64,000 nucleotides of DNA from NCBI GenBank assembly GCA_018267585.1, contig JAFDYE010000837.1:1-64000 (forward strand). The letters are read 5' to 3'. The DNA is from Bacteroidota bacterium. Its GTDB lineage: Bacteria > Bacteroidota > Bacteroidia > Chitinophagales > Chitinophagaceae. The translations under genes and the position numbers were made by a program. Below the pieces are notes generated by a model that did no database searches, was not told the DNA's origin, and saw only the letters and a list, made by a program, of their open reading frames with translations. Below, in pieces: positions 16,780 through 25,978 of the stretch. Positions within the stretch are counted from its first letter, which is position 1, and every line of letters begins with the position of its first letter.

Positions 16780-18699
16780 ATGAAAAAGCTATTATCGATA
16801 ACAGCGATCGTGGCCGTGGTTCTTGGTTTGACGGGTTGTAAGAAGGACAGCGATTTCCTGAATGTACAGCCGACGACCTTCCTTACTACGGACCAGGTGT
16901 TTTCCGATCCTAACCTGGCGCTGACCGTGCTGGCCGACTTGTATAACAGACAGGAAGATATATCTAGTCTTGACGGCAACAGCAACGACCCGGGATGGAG
17001 ATCTTTTGCCGATTTCAGCGAAAGTTTCCCGTCCGAGAACGGCAGCTCCTATATCGTTCAGCGGACGGGCTGGCCCTACGGCCAGTGGGCCATCGACTGG
17101 TCCACCGCCTATACCTATATCCGTGAGGTTAACCTCTTCCTCGAGCGGGACAGTGCCAGCACGCAGCTGGCAGATGCGGATAAGAAGCGGTTCTATGCTG
17201 AAGGACGTTTTCTCAGGGCGATGTACTATTTCGAGCTCTGCAAACGCTATGGCGGAGTGCCGCTGATCCTCCATTCGCTGACGCTGCCTTCGAAGGACAT
17301 CACGACGATACAGTTTCCCCGTGCCAAAGAGTCCGATATCTATGATTTTGTGATCAGCGAAGCAGAGGCCGTCAAGGCCGACCTGCCGGCGGACCCCGCC
17401 ACCAAGTCGAGGGCAAGCCGGGCTGCTGCCGTCGCCATGGAATGCCGTGCGGCGCTCTATGCGGCTTCGATCGCCAAATACGGCGCTTCGACTCCGGCAG
17501 TGTCGCTGCCGGGCGGTGAAGTAGGCATCCCCGCATCGAAGGCCAATGACTACTATACCAAGGCGCTGAATGCCGCGAAGGAGATCATTGCCGGCACGGA
17601 CGGCGCCTATAGCCTGTATAACAACGGAGGCAATCTTTCCGACAACTACGCCAATCTTTTTATAGACAAGGCGAGTGCCGAATCTATTTATTATGAAGAC
17701 TTCAAGACGGGTGGCAAGGTGCACTCGTTCACGACGAACGACCAGCCCTATTCGCTGTCCGATGAAGGTGGCGACGCCGGCCGTCTCGATCCTTCTCTCA
17801 ATCTGGTAGAACAATATGAAAAACTGGACAATACATTCGCTCCCCTGGCAACGGTAGATGGAACCAACAATCCTATCTATTACACCAACCTGCAGGACAT
17901 CTTTGCAGGACGGGACGCGCGCCTTGCCGGTACAGTGCTGCTGCCGGACGGCTTGTACAAGGGTAAAAAGGTCGATATCTGGGCGGGCTATGTGCTGGGC
18001 GACGGCTCGATCGTCACGAGTGATGAAGCCGGTCACACGGTAGCACTGCCGGGAACGCAAACGAAAGTTCAGGTAGTGGGTACAGACGGTCCGGTCAACG
18101 GTCTCGAACTGCGTACGCAGTCGGGTTTTTACATCCGCAAGTACATCGATCCCGCCGTCGGTTCGGGCAGAAGAGGCCAGGGCAGTACAGTGGCATTTAT
18201 CCGCTATCGCTACGCCGAAGTCCTGCTTAATGCCGCGGAAGCTTCTTTCGAGTTGGGACATCCCGACGACGCCGCAACCTACATGAATCAGGTACGTGCC
18301 CGAGCCGGATTAACCACGCCGCTGGCAGCAGGGGATATCACCTTCGACCGTATCGTGCACGAGCGCAGGATCGAGCTGGCCTTCGAAGGGCATATTCTGT
18401 TCGATATGAAACGCTGGAGACTGGCGCATAAGGTTTGGGATGGTACGCCGACCAGCGTGACGGATATCAAAACGAACTTAGGAGTCGCCGGGACGCATAG
18501 CACGCAGCCCTGGGGACTCTGGCCTTACAAGGTCTACAATCCCACGGACCCGACCACCAATGGGAAATGGATCTTCAGGGAGACAAAGCCTGCCCTGGCG
18601 ACAGGATACAACAAGTTCCTGTTCGGCAACTATTATTCTCAAATTTCCAATGACGCGATTGCGGCCAATCCCAAGCTGATCCGCCAGCCCAATCAATAA
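16780..18699 (+). CDS. SusD/RagB-family glycan-binding lipoprotein (PUL A)
   Basis: The protein is 639 residues from the ATG at 16780. The lipoprotein signal ends at GLTGCKKDSDFLNVQP, with the lipid-bearing Cys near residue 20. SusD features include EGRFLRAMYYFELCKRYGGVPLI near 150-170, FIRYRYAEVLLNAAEASFELG, and the C-terminal RIVHERRIELAFEGHILFDMKRW. It is an outer-membrane surface protein that hands glycan to the SusC partner encoded just upstream. It is longer than the classic 550-residue SusD, with extra loops in the middle. Confidence 0.96.
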   Translation: MKKLLSITAIVAVVLGLTGCKKDSDFLNVQPTTFLTTDQVFSDPNLALTVLADLYNRQEDISSLDGNSNDPGWRSFADFSESFPSENGSSYIVQRTGWPYGQWAIDWSTAYTYIREVNLFLERDSASTQLADADKKRFYAEGRFLRAMYYFELCKRYGGVPLILHSLTLPSKDITTIQFPRAKESDIYDFVISEAEAVKADLPADPATKSRASRAAAVAMECRAALYAASIAKYGASTPAVSLPGGEVGIPASKANDYYTKALNAAKEIIAGTDGAYSLYNNGGNLSDNYANLFIDKASAESIYYEDFKTGGKVHSFTTNDQPYSLSDEGGDAGRLDPSLNLVEQYEKLDNTFAPLATVDGTNNPIYYTNLQDIFAGRDARLAGTVLLPDGLYKGKKVDIWAGYVLGDGSIVTSDEAGHTVALPGTQTKVQVVGTDGPVNGLELRTQSGFYIRKYIDPAVGSGRRGQGSTVAFIRYRYAEVLLNAAEASFELGHPDDAATYMNQVRARAGLTTPLAAGDITFDRIVHERRIELAFEGHILFDMKRWRLAHKVWDGTPTSVTDIKTNLGVAGTHSTQPWGLWPYKVYNPTDPTTNGKWIFRETKPALATGYNKFLFGNYYSQISNDAIAANPKLIRQPNQ

Positions 18700-18710
18700 A
18701 AAATCGACAC

Positions 18711-19409
18711 ATGAAACATTCAATATATCTTTTTGGTGTTTTGACGCTTGCCGCAGCTGCTGGTTGTAAGAAGGATAATTACCCGGCGCCCGGCAGCATG
18801 CTGACCGGACATTTATTATACAAGACCGATACGATCCAGGTGGAAAGAAACCAGGTGCCGTTCCAGATCTACCAGTATGGATTTGGAAAGGTAGGGCCGA
18901 TCGGCTCGACATTTTCGCAGGACGGTACTCTTTCCGCCGTATTGTTCGACGGAACCTACAAGATCATCGTTCCCAACGGACAAGGGCCCTTTATGTGGAA
19001 GCAGACCCCCGCTGGTGACCCGGATACGGTCAATGTAACGCTAAAGGGTAACCAGAGCGTTGATCTGCAGGTGACGCCTTATTACATGATCCGGAATGCG
19101 AATATCACGATCAGCGGCGGTACGGTTTCCGCGACTTGCAAACTGGAAAAGATCATTACAGACGCTAATGCGAAAGACGTCGAGCGGGTAAGTCTTTATA
19201 TCAACAAGGACCAGTTCGTGTCCGGCGGCGACAATATCGCCAACAAGGACCTGGCAGCCGCTGATATAACGGATATGAATAATATTTCGCTGAGCGTGGC
19301 TGTACCTTCGATGACACCGACGCAAAATTACGTTTATGCGCGTATCGGGCTCAAGATCGCGGGGCTGGAGGATATGATCTTTTCGCCGCTGCAGAAGATA
19401 TCTTTTTAA
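18711..19409 (+). CDS. DUF3823-domain surface lipoprotein (SusE/F-like position)
   Basis: The product is 232 residues with the lipobox AAAAGCKKDNYPAPGS. The order, an early GSMLTGHLLYKTDTIQVERNQVPFQIYQYG region followed by an Ig-like C-terminal part, is that of DUF3823 proteins, which occur after susD in several Bacteroidota PULs. They are thought to help bind glycans at the cell surface; this is family context, not shown here. A strong terminator follows, so the susC-susD-DUF3823 unit may be transcribed at a different level from the downstream enzymes. Confidence 0.82.
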   Translation: MKHSIYLFGVLTLAAAAGCKKDNYPAPGSMLTGHLLYKTDTIQVERNQVPFQIYQYGFGKVGPIGSTFSQDGTLSAVLFDGTYKIIVPNGQGPFMWKQTPAGDPDTVNVTLKGNQSVDLQVTPYYMIRNANITISGGTVSATCKLEKIITDANAKDVERVSLYINKDQFVSGGDNIANKDLAAADITDMNNISLSVAVPSMTPTQNYVYARIGLKIAGLEDMIFSPLQKISF

Positions 19410-19428
19410 AACTGGCAGTTCGTTTTGG

Positions 19429-19436
19429 TATATTTG
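19429..19436 (+). promoter_or_regulatory. Possible -7 promoter element before the enzyme genes of PUL A
   Basis: TATATTTG fully matches the Bacteroidota -7 consensus TAnnTTTG. No clear -33 TTTG is placed upstream. It precedes the hairpin at 19442, so a transcript started here would carry that hairpin at its 5' end. Confidence 0.3.
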
Positions 19437-19441
19437 ATAGT

Positions 19442-19468
19442 GGGGCGGGATTCCCCGCCCCTTTTTAT
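19442..19468 (+). terminator. Strong hairpin terminator between DUF3823 and the GH127-GH43 gene
   Basis: An 8-bp all-GC stem (GGGGCGGG / CCCGCCCC) with the four-base loop ATTC is followed by TTTTTATT. It begins 32 bases after the DUF3823 stop codon and ends 15 bases before the next start codon. Confidence 0.85.
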
Positions 19469-19482
19469 TAAAAAAGAAAGAT

Positions 19483-22425
19483 GTGAAGAAATCAGGCATC
19501 CTATTATTGTCCTTTTGCTTTTTTTCGGTCTCGCAGGCGCAGGTAAAGAACCGGGCGCCTTTGCTGGAAGGTAAGTTCATCAAGCTGCCCGTCACGGCAT
19601 TCCGGCCCGGCGGCTGGTTGCGCAGACAGCTGGAGCTGCAGCGCGAAGGGCTTACCGGCCATCTGGGTGAGATCAGCATTTGGCTTGAAAAAAAAGACAA
19701 CGCCTGGCTGGCGAAGGATGGCAAGGGGAAATATGGATGGGAGGAATTGCCTTACTGGCTGAAGGGTTATGCGGACATCGCCTATATGCTGCGGGACTCA
19801 GTGATGATCAGGGAGTCGTTGTTCTGGATCAATACCGTATTGAAGAATCAGCGGGCGGATGGAGATTTTGGTCCCGCTGTCGTCCGCAATGGGAACCGTG
19901 ACCTGTGGACGAATATGCCGATGCTATGGTGTCTGCAGTCATACTATGAATACTCGCGGGATCCGCGTGTCCTGAAGTTCATGAGCAGGTATTTCAAATG
20001 GGAGCTGTCGATACCGGACGAACATTTCCTCGAAGACTACTGGGAGAAGAGCAGGGGAGGGGATAATATGCTCAGCGTTTACTGGCTGTACAACCGTACC
20101 GGCGAACCCTGGCTGCTGGACCTGGCGACGAAGATCGACAGGAACACGGCCGACTGGCGGCAAGAGAATAATCTGCCCAACTGGCATAACGTTAACATTG
20201 CACAGTGTTTCAGGGAGCCGGCGACCTATTACCTGCAAAGCCATAAGAAATCCGATCTGGATGCGACCTATAATGATTTTGCGCTGATCAGGACCCTCTA
20301 CGGACAGGTGCCCGGCGGTATGTTCGGTGCAGATGAGAACGCCAGAAAGGGGTATGATGACCCCCGGCAGGCCGTAGAAACCTGCGGCATGGTCGAACAG
20401 ATGACCTCGGACGAATTCCTGCTGCAGATGACCGGCGACACGAAGTGGGCGGAGAATTGCGAGGATGTGGCCTTTAATACGTTTCCGGCGGCATTCATGC
20501 CGGACTATAGGAGTCTCCGTTATCTCACGGCTCCGAATATGGTCGTCAGCGACAGCCGGAACCACGCGCCCGGTATCGCCAATGAAGGCCCTTTCCTCAT
20601 GATGAACCCCTTCAGCAGTCGCTGCTGTCAGCACAACCATGCGGCCGGATGGGTATACTATGCGGAGAATGCCTGGATGGCGACGCCGGATAATGGGCTG
20701 GCGGCGCAGCTGTACGTCGAAGGAACTGTGACTGCGAAGGCCGGAGGACAGACGGTGTCCATCGAAGAAAAGACGCACTATCCTTTTGACGAGCATATTG
20801 AATTTACGATAAAGACAAAGAGTGCTTCCCTGAATTTTCCGCTGTACCTGCGCATACCCGCGTGGTGTACCGGCGCAAGGGTGGATGTCAATGGGAAGGA
20901 GTCGCAAATGGCTGCCGAGGAGGGATACGTAAAGATCGCGCGTGCATGGAAGAGTGGAGACCGCGTCAGTCTGGTGCTGCCGATGGCGCTGAAGCTGACC
21001 AGCTGGGCCAGGAACAAGAACAGCGTCAGCGTTAACTATGGCCCGCTGGGATTTTCTTTAAAGATAGACGAGACCTATCAGCGGAAGGATAGCAGGACCA
21101 CGGCACAAGGCGATGCGGGCTGGCAGGCCTCGGCCGATGCAGGGAAGTGGCCGGCTTTCGAGATACTGCCTGCTTCGGATTGGAATTATGGCCTCGAGCT
21201 GGATTCGTCATCCTTTGAAGTGGAGAAGGGGGGATGGCCTGCTGATAATAACCCCTTTACCAATGCGGCTGCACCGATAATACTGAAGGCAAAGGGAAGG
21301 AAGATCGATTCCTGGACGATAGACCAGTACGGACTTTGCGGCGTGCTGCCGCAGAGCCCGGTCGCTACGAATGAGCCGCTGAAAGAGCTGACACTGGTGC
21401 CGATGGGTGGGGCGAGGTTGAGGATATCGTCATTCCCGGTGGTGGGAGCTGCGACCACCTATACCAATCCGTTGCTGCCTTCGGGTCCCGATCCATACAG
21501 CTGCTACAAGGACGGATATTATTACTATACGCATACGATGGGAAACCGTCTGGACCTTTGGAAGACGAAGGATATTACTGATCTGCGCCACGCAGAGCAC
21601 AAGACCATCTACACACCTCCCGCCGGTACGGAATGGTCGCGCGATCTTTGGGCGCCCGAGGTCATGTTCCTCGACGGAAAATGGTATGCCTATTATGCCG
21701 CCGATGGCGGCAACAATAAGGGCCACCGGTTGTATGTTTTGGAGAACGACTCTTCCGATCCGATGAACGGTGAATGGGTGTTCAAGGGCAAGATCACCGA
21801 CGCCACCGACAAGTGGGCGATAGACGGGGACGTCTTCCGGTACAAAGGACGGCTATACATGGTCTGGTCGGGATGGGAGGGTGACGACAACGGAGAGCAG
21901 GATATTTATATAGCGAGGATGAAGGACCCGCTGACCATCGAGAGCCAGCGCGTGAAGATCGGAAGTCCCGAATATGGCTGGGAGAAGATCGGGGATATAA
22001 AAAACCCGAAGGACGACCCTCCGCATATCAATGTCAATGAAGGGCCGCAAGGGCTGGTGCACGGCGACGACCTGTTCGTCATCTATTCGGCGAGCGCCTG
22101 CTGGACGGACAACTACGCGCTGGGTATGCTGCGGTATACCGGCAAGGGCGATATTCTCGATCCTGCGGCGTGGAAGAAGTCGGACAGCGCCGTCTTCAAG
22201 CAATCGCCGGCCAACGGCATTTATGCTACCGGCCATAATTCCTTTTTCCTGTCCCCCGACGGGAAGGAGAACTGGATACTTTATCACGCCAACAGCAAGC
22301 CCGGCCAGGGTTGCGGGAACACACGGGCGCCCAGGGCGCAGCGATTCACCTGGAATGCCAACGGCGAGCCGGTATTTGGCGAACCGGTGAAAGATAATGT
22401 TCCGCTGCCCGTTCCCTCAAGATAG
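19483..22425 (+). CDS. GH127-GH43 fusion glycosidase (beta-L-arabinofuranosidase-like plus GH43 propeller), exported
   Basis: The protein is 980 residues and starts with GTG at 19483; the ATG two bases earlier runs straight into TGA. A signal peptide ends near VSQAQ. Residues about 25-640 are a GH127 (DUF1680) domain. The zinc/thiolate set of the family is visible: Glu299 and Cys301 in VETCG, and Cys381-Cys382 in SRCCQHNHAAGW, with Glu285 a candidate acid. Residues about 655-980 form a GH43-type five-blade propeller with Asp in GPDPYSCYKDG, Asp in WAIDGDVF and Glu in NVNEGPQG. GH127 removes beta-L-arabinofuranose. GH43 members are arabinosidases or xylosidases. The join is unusual. Confidence 0.92.
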   Translation: MKKSGILLLSFCFFSVSQAQVKNRAPLLEGKFIKLPVTAFRPGGWLRRQLELQREGLTGHLGEISIWLEKKDNAWLAKDGKGKYGWEELPYWLKGYADIAYMLRDSVMIRESLFWINTVLKNQRADGDFGPAVVRNGNRDLWTNMPMLWCLQSYYEYSRDPRVLKFMSRYFKWELSIPDEHFLEDYWEKSRGGDNMLSVYWLYNRTGEPWLLDLATKIDRNTADWRQENNLPNWHNVNIAQCFREPATYYLQSHKKSDLDATYNDFALIRTLYGQVPGGMFGADENARKGYDDPRQAVETCGMVEQMTSDEFLLQMTGDTKWAENCEDVAFNTFPAAFMPDYRSLRYLTAPNMVVSDSRNHAPGIANEGPFLMMNPFSSRCCQHNHAAGWVYYAENAWMATPDNGLAAQLYVEGTVTAKAGGQTVSIEEKTHYPFDEHIEFTIKTKSASLNFPLYLRIPAWCTGARVDVNGKESQMAAEEGYVKIARAWKSGDRVSLVLPMALKLTSWARNKNSVSVNYGPLGFSLKIDETYQRKDSRTTAQGDAGWQASADAGKWPAFEILPASDWNYGLELDSSSFEVEKGGWPADNNPFTNAAAPIILKAKGRKIDSWTIDQYGLCGVLPQSPVATNEPLKELTLVPMGGARLRISSFPVVGAATTYTNPLLPSGPDPYSCYKDGYYYYTHTMGNRLDLWKTKDITDLRHAEHKTIYTPPAGTEWSRDLWAPEVMFLDGKWYAYYAADGGNNKGHRLYVLENDSSDPMNGEWVFKGKITDATDKWAIDGDVFRYKGRLYMVWSGWEGDDNGEQDIYIARMKDPLTIESQRVKIGSPEYGWEKIGDIKNPKDDPPHINVNEGPQGLVHGDDLFVIYSASACWTDNYALGMLRYTGKGDILDPAAWKKSDSAVFKQSPANGIYATGHNSFFLSPDGKENWILYHANSKPGQGCGNTRAPRAQRFTWNANGEPVFGEPVKDNVPLPVPSR

Positions 22426-22474
22426 ATTGCCTACTGTCAATAGAATTGAGAATAACTAAAAACAAATGACTCGG

Positions 22475-24916
22475 ATGAAAAAAACAAGCATTCTGGCGGC
22501 CGCGATAGGATTGGCCTTCGCGGCGAAGGCCCAGGAGTTCCGTGCCCCGGCTTATCCTCTTATTACGCATGATCCTTATTTCAGCATCTGGTCGACTACC
22601 GACCGGCTCACGGCCTCGCCTACAAAACACTGGACCGGCACGGACCAGCCGCTGCTGGGTATCGTGAAGGTGGACGGGCTGTTCTATCGATTCCTGGGAG
22701 CGGAGAACGTAGGTTACCGGACGGTGCTGCCGGCGGCGGACGAGAAGGCCTATGAAATGGCTTATACGGAGTCGGCTCCGGCTGCCGGTTGGAACGAGCT
22801 GACCTTTAACGACGGCAACTGGCAGCGGGGCAAGGCGCCTTTCAGTGACAATGCAAGTACGGCCGGTACGGTCTGGAGATCGAAAGAGCTTTGGGCGCGC
22901 AGGACATTTACCATTTCGGGAAGCAGATCGCAGCCGCTGTTCCTGAAGCTGCAGCACGACGACAATGTGGAGGTATATCTCAACGGGACGCAAATTTACC
23001 AGCATAAAGGCTGGACAGGCAAGTATGTCTATATTCCGATGGAGAAGACCGCTTTGAAGACCGGTAGCAATGTGCTGGCCATCCATATCGCCAATACGGC
23101 CGGCGGGGCCTGGCTGGACCTGGGACTCGCGGAAAAGGAGGTCGCGCCTGCCGCGGGTGCGGTACAGGAAGCCGATCAAAGATCGGTAAGTGTAGAGGCT
23201 ACGCAGACGAAGTATGCCTTCGCCTGCGGGAAGGTAGATCTCTCGCTGACCTTTACGTCTCCGCTGTTGCCGGACGACCTGGAGCAACTGTCCAGGCCGG
23301 TGTCGTACGTAGCGGCCAGTGTCAGATCGAACGACGGCAAATCGCACGCAGTACAGGTGTACTTCGGCGCGTCGACGGATATTGCGGTCAATACCGCCGC
23401 TCAGCCTGTAAAGGCAGAAAAATACACGGCCGGGGGGCTCTCTATCCTGAAGGCCGGCAGCGTAACGCAGCCGGTGCTGAAGAAAAAGGGAGACGACCTG
23501 CGCATCGACTGGGGCTATATGTATGTAGCAGCGGCCGGGAAGAATATTGTTCAGTCCATATCTGCTGCGGTGACGCCTTCCGGTCTTTTTGGGGGCGCGG
23601 GTTCCGGCGCCGCGACCGAAGGAAAGCATCTCTGGCTGAATACCGTCGCTGACTTGGGGTCCGTCCACGGCACCGCAAAGGAGCAGGTTTTCCTCATAGG
23701 CTATGACGATATCTATGCTATTCAATATTTTCACCAGGACCTCCGCGCGTGGTGGAGGGACAAGCCGGGAGCCAGCATCGAGAAAGAGCTTTCGGCAGCG
23801 TCTTCTTCCTATGCGGTCGTGATGAAGAAATGTGCGGCCTTTAACGAGCGCGTGCACTCCGACGCCGTAAAGGCGGGCGGCGAGAAATATGCGCAGCTTT
23901 GTGAGCTGGCCTATCGTCAGAGCGTGGCGGCGCACAAGCTGCTGAAGAGCCCGGAAGGAGAGATACTATTTCTTTCCAAGGAGAATTTCAGCAACGGGTC
24001 GATCAACACGGTCGACGTCACCTATCCATCAGCGCCCTTGTTTCTTGCTTATAATCCGGACTTGCTGAAGGGGATGCTTAACGGCATCTTCTTCTTCAGC
24101 GAGAGCGGGAAATGGACCAAACCTTATTCCGCGCACGATCTGGGTACCTATCCGCTGGCCAATGGTCAGACCTATGGTGAGGACATGCCCGTCGAGGAAT
24201 CCGGCAATATGGTCATCCTCACCGCGGCGATCGGAAAGACGGAAGGCAATGCGAACTACGCGAAAAAGCACTGGAAGACCCTGAGCATCTGGGCGGGCTA
24301 CCTGGCAAAGGAAGGTTTCGACCCTGCCAATCAGCTGTGTACGGACGATTTTGCCGGGCACCTGGCGCGGAACGCCAATCTCTCCGTCAAGGCCATCGTC
24401 GCCCTGGGCGGATATGCGCAGCTGGCCGATCAGCTCGGCGAAAAAGATACCGCGAACAAGTATCGCGCTATGGCAAAGGAAATGGCCGCCAAATGGATGG
24501 GCATGGCGGATGACGGCGACCACTATTCGCTGACCTTTGGCGGAAAGGGTACCTGGAGCCAGAAATACAATTTGGTTTGGGACAAGGTGCTGGGTCTGGG
24601 CTTGTTCCCCCGGGAGGTCTATAATAAAGAGATTGCGTACTACCTTACGAAGCAGAACAAATATGGTCTGCCGCTGGATAGCCGCAAAGGGTACACCAAG
24701 TCGGACTGGATCATGTGGACGGCGACGCTTGCGGACAACAGGCGCGACTTCGAAGCGCTTACCGACCCGGTCTACAAGTATGTCAACGAGACGCCGACCC
24801 GTGTGCCGCTGAGTGACTGGCACGAGACGGAGGATGGCAGGCAGGTCGGGTTCCAGGCCCGCAGCGTAGTTGGAGGTTATTTTATGAAAGTATTGGAAGA
24901 CAAGCTAAAAAGATAG
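22475..24916 (+). CDS. DUF4965/DUF5127 'glutaminase A'-like six-hairpin protein, exported
   Basis: The product is about 813 residues from MKKTSILAAA; an ATG nine bases upstream is also possible. A signal peptide ends near AAKAQEFRAP. The opening PLITHDPYFSIWSTTDRLT and the later SAHDLGTYPLANGQTYGEDMPVEESGNM are hallmarks of the DUF4964/DUF5127/DUF4965/DUF1793 family, annotated as glutaminase A after a fungal member. In Bacteroidota these proteins occur mainly in PULs, which suggests a glycan substrate instead of glutamine. An extra beta-sandwich lies around residues 90-210. It sits between two glycosidase genes and ends three bases before the next start codon. Confidence 0.88.
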   Translation: MKKTSILAAAIGLAFAAKAQEFRAPAYPLITHDPYFSIWSTTDRLTASPTKHWTGTDQPLLGIVKVDGLFYRFLGAENVGYRTVLPAADEKAYEMAYTESAPAAGWNELTFNDGNWQRGKAPFSDNASTAGTVWRSKELWARRTFTISGSRSQPLFLKLQHDDNVEVYLNGTQIYQHKGWTGKYVYIPMEKTALKTGSNVLAIHIANTAGGAWLDLGLAEKEVAPAAGAVQEADQRSVSVEATQTKYAFACGKVDLSLTFTSPLLPDDLEQLSRPVSYVAASVRSNDGKSHAVQVYFGASTDIAVNTAAQPVKAEKYTAGGLSILKAGSVTQPVLKKKGDDLRIDWGYMYVAAAGKNIVQSISAAVTPSGLFGGAGSGAATEGKHLWLNTVADLGSVHGTAKEQVFLIGYDDIYAIQYFHQDLRAWWRDKPGASIEKELSAASSSYAVVMKKCAAFNERVHSDAVKAGGEKYAQLCELAYRQSVAAHKLLKSPEGEILFLSKENFSNGSINTVDVTYPSAPLFLAYNPDLLKGMLNGIFFFSESGKWTKPYSAHDLGTYPLANGQTYGEDMPVEESGNMVILTAAIGKTEGNANYAKKHWKTLSIWAGYLAKEGFDPANQLCTDDFAGHLARNANLSVKAIVALGGYAQLADQLGEKDTANKYRAMAKEMAAKWMGMADDGDHYSLTFGGKGTWSQKYNLVWDKVLGLGLFPREVYNKEIAYYLTKQNKYGLPLDSRKGYTKSDWIMWTATLADNRRDFEALTDPVYKYVNETPTRVPLSDWHETEDGRQVGFQARSVVGGYFMKVLEDKLKR

Positions 24917-24919
24917 TGT

Positions 24920-25975
24920 ATGAAAAAAATTATGATCTTAGGCGTACTCGCGACGCTCGTAATAGGCAACTCGTTCGGTCAGGGCAAAGTCTGGTCTGCT
25001 GAGAAGGCCAATGCCTGGTACAGCCAGCACAAATGGCTGACGGGTGCAAACTATATTCCGGCCAACGCCATCAACCAGCTGGAGATGTGGCAGGCCCAGA
25101 CATTTGACCCCGCGACCATCGACAAAGAGCTGGGCTGGGCGGAGGGCATCGGGTTCAATACCATGCGCGTATTCCTGCATTCGCTGGCGTGGAAGCAGGA
25201 CCCGGACGGCTTCAAGAAGCGTATGGATAAATTCCTGTCCATCGCCGACAAGCACCATATCCAGCCTCTGTTCGTATTCTTCGACGACTGCTGGAACAAG
25301 GAGCCAAAAGTGGGCGTGCAGCCGGCGCCCCGGCCGGGCGTCCACAACTCCGGATGGGTACAGGACCCCGGCCAGCCCGCGTCTACGGACCCGGCGAATT
25401 TTCCCGGCCTGGAAAAATACGTGAAGGACGTGCTCACCACCTTTGCGCATGACCGGCGGATACTGCTGTGGGACCTGTACAACGAGCCGGGTAACAGCGG
25501 GAAGGGCGATTCGTCGCTCGCCTTGCTGGCAAAAGTTTTTGAATGGGCGAGAGCGGTAAATCCCGACCAGCCGGTGAGCGCGGGGCTCTGGGACTGGCAG
25601 TTGGAGAAGCTGAATGCCTTCCAGTTGAATAATTCAGACGTGATCACCTATCACGACTACGAAGAGCTGCCGATGCACCATAGGGTGGTCGAGCTCCTGA
25701 AGGCCAACGGCAAGCCGCTGATCTGTACGGAATATATGGCCCGCACGCGGAACAGTCGCTTTTCGACGATACTGCCCATGCTGAAAAAAGAGAATGTGGC
25801 GGCTATCAACTGGGGGTTTGTGGATGGGAAGACCAATACCATCTATGCGTGGGATACTCCGCTGCCGGACGGAAGTCAGCCTGTCGAATGGTTCCATGAT
25901 ATCTTCCACAAGGATGGAACCCCTTACAGGCAGGACGAAGTGAACCTGATAAAAAAGTTAAATGGGGTGAACTAA
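24920..25975 (+). CDS. Exported clan GH-A glycoside hydrolase (cellulase/GH5-like)
   Basis: The protein is 351 residues with a signal peptide ending near GNSFGQ. The TIM-barrel signatures are VFLHSLAWKQDPDGFKKRMD, LFVFFDDCW, the acid/base Glu189 in DLYNEPGNS and the probable nucleophile Glu271 in LICTEYMAR. This layout is that of clan GH-A, in the GH5/GH39-like region; such genes are often labelled 1,4-beta-xylanase or cellulase. The exact family needs a profile search. It lies in the enzyme run of PUL A, so xylan or arabinoxylan side structures are plausible targets, as inference. Confidence 0.85.
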   Translation: MKKIMILGVLATLVIGNSFGQGKVWSAEKANAWYSQHKWLTGANYIPANAINQLEMWQAQTFDPATIDKELGWAEGIGFNTMRVFLHSLAWKQDPDGFKKRMDKFLSIADKHHIQPLFVFFDDCWNKEPKVGVQPAPRPGVHNSGWVQDPGQPASTDPANFPGLEKYVKDVLTTFAHDRRILLWDLYNEPGNSGKGDSSLALLAKVFEWARAVNPDQPVSAGLWDWQLEKLNAFQLNNSDVITYHDYEELPMHHRVVELLKANGKPLICTEYMARTRNSRFSTILPMLKKENVAAINWGFVDGKTNTIYAWDTPLPDGSQPVEWFHDIFHKDGTPYRQDEVNLIKKLNGVN

Positions 25976-25978
25976 CCC

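Noticed and set aside
22346..23935. A 529-codon open frame on the minus strand
   Set aside because: It runs against the DUF4965 gene and is a long Arg/His-rich shadow frame.
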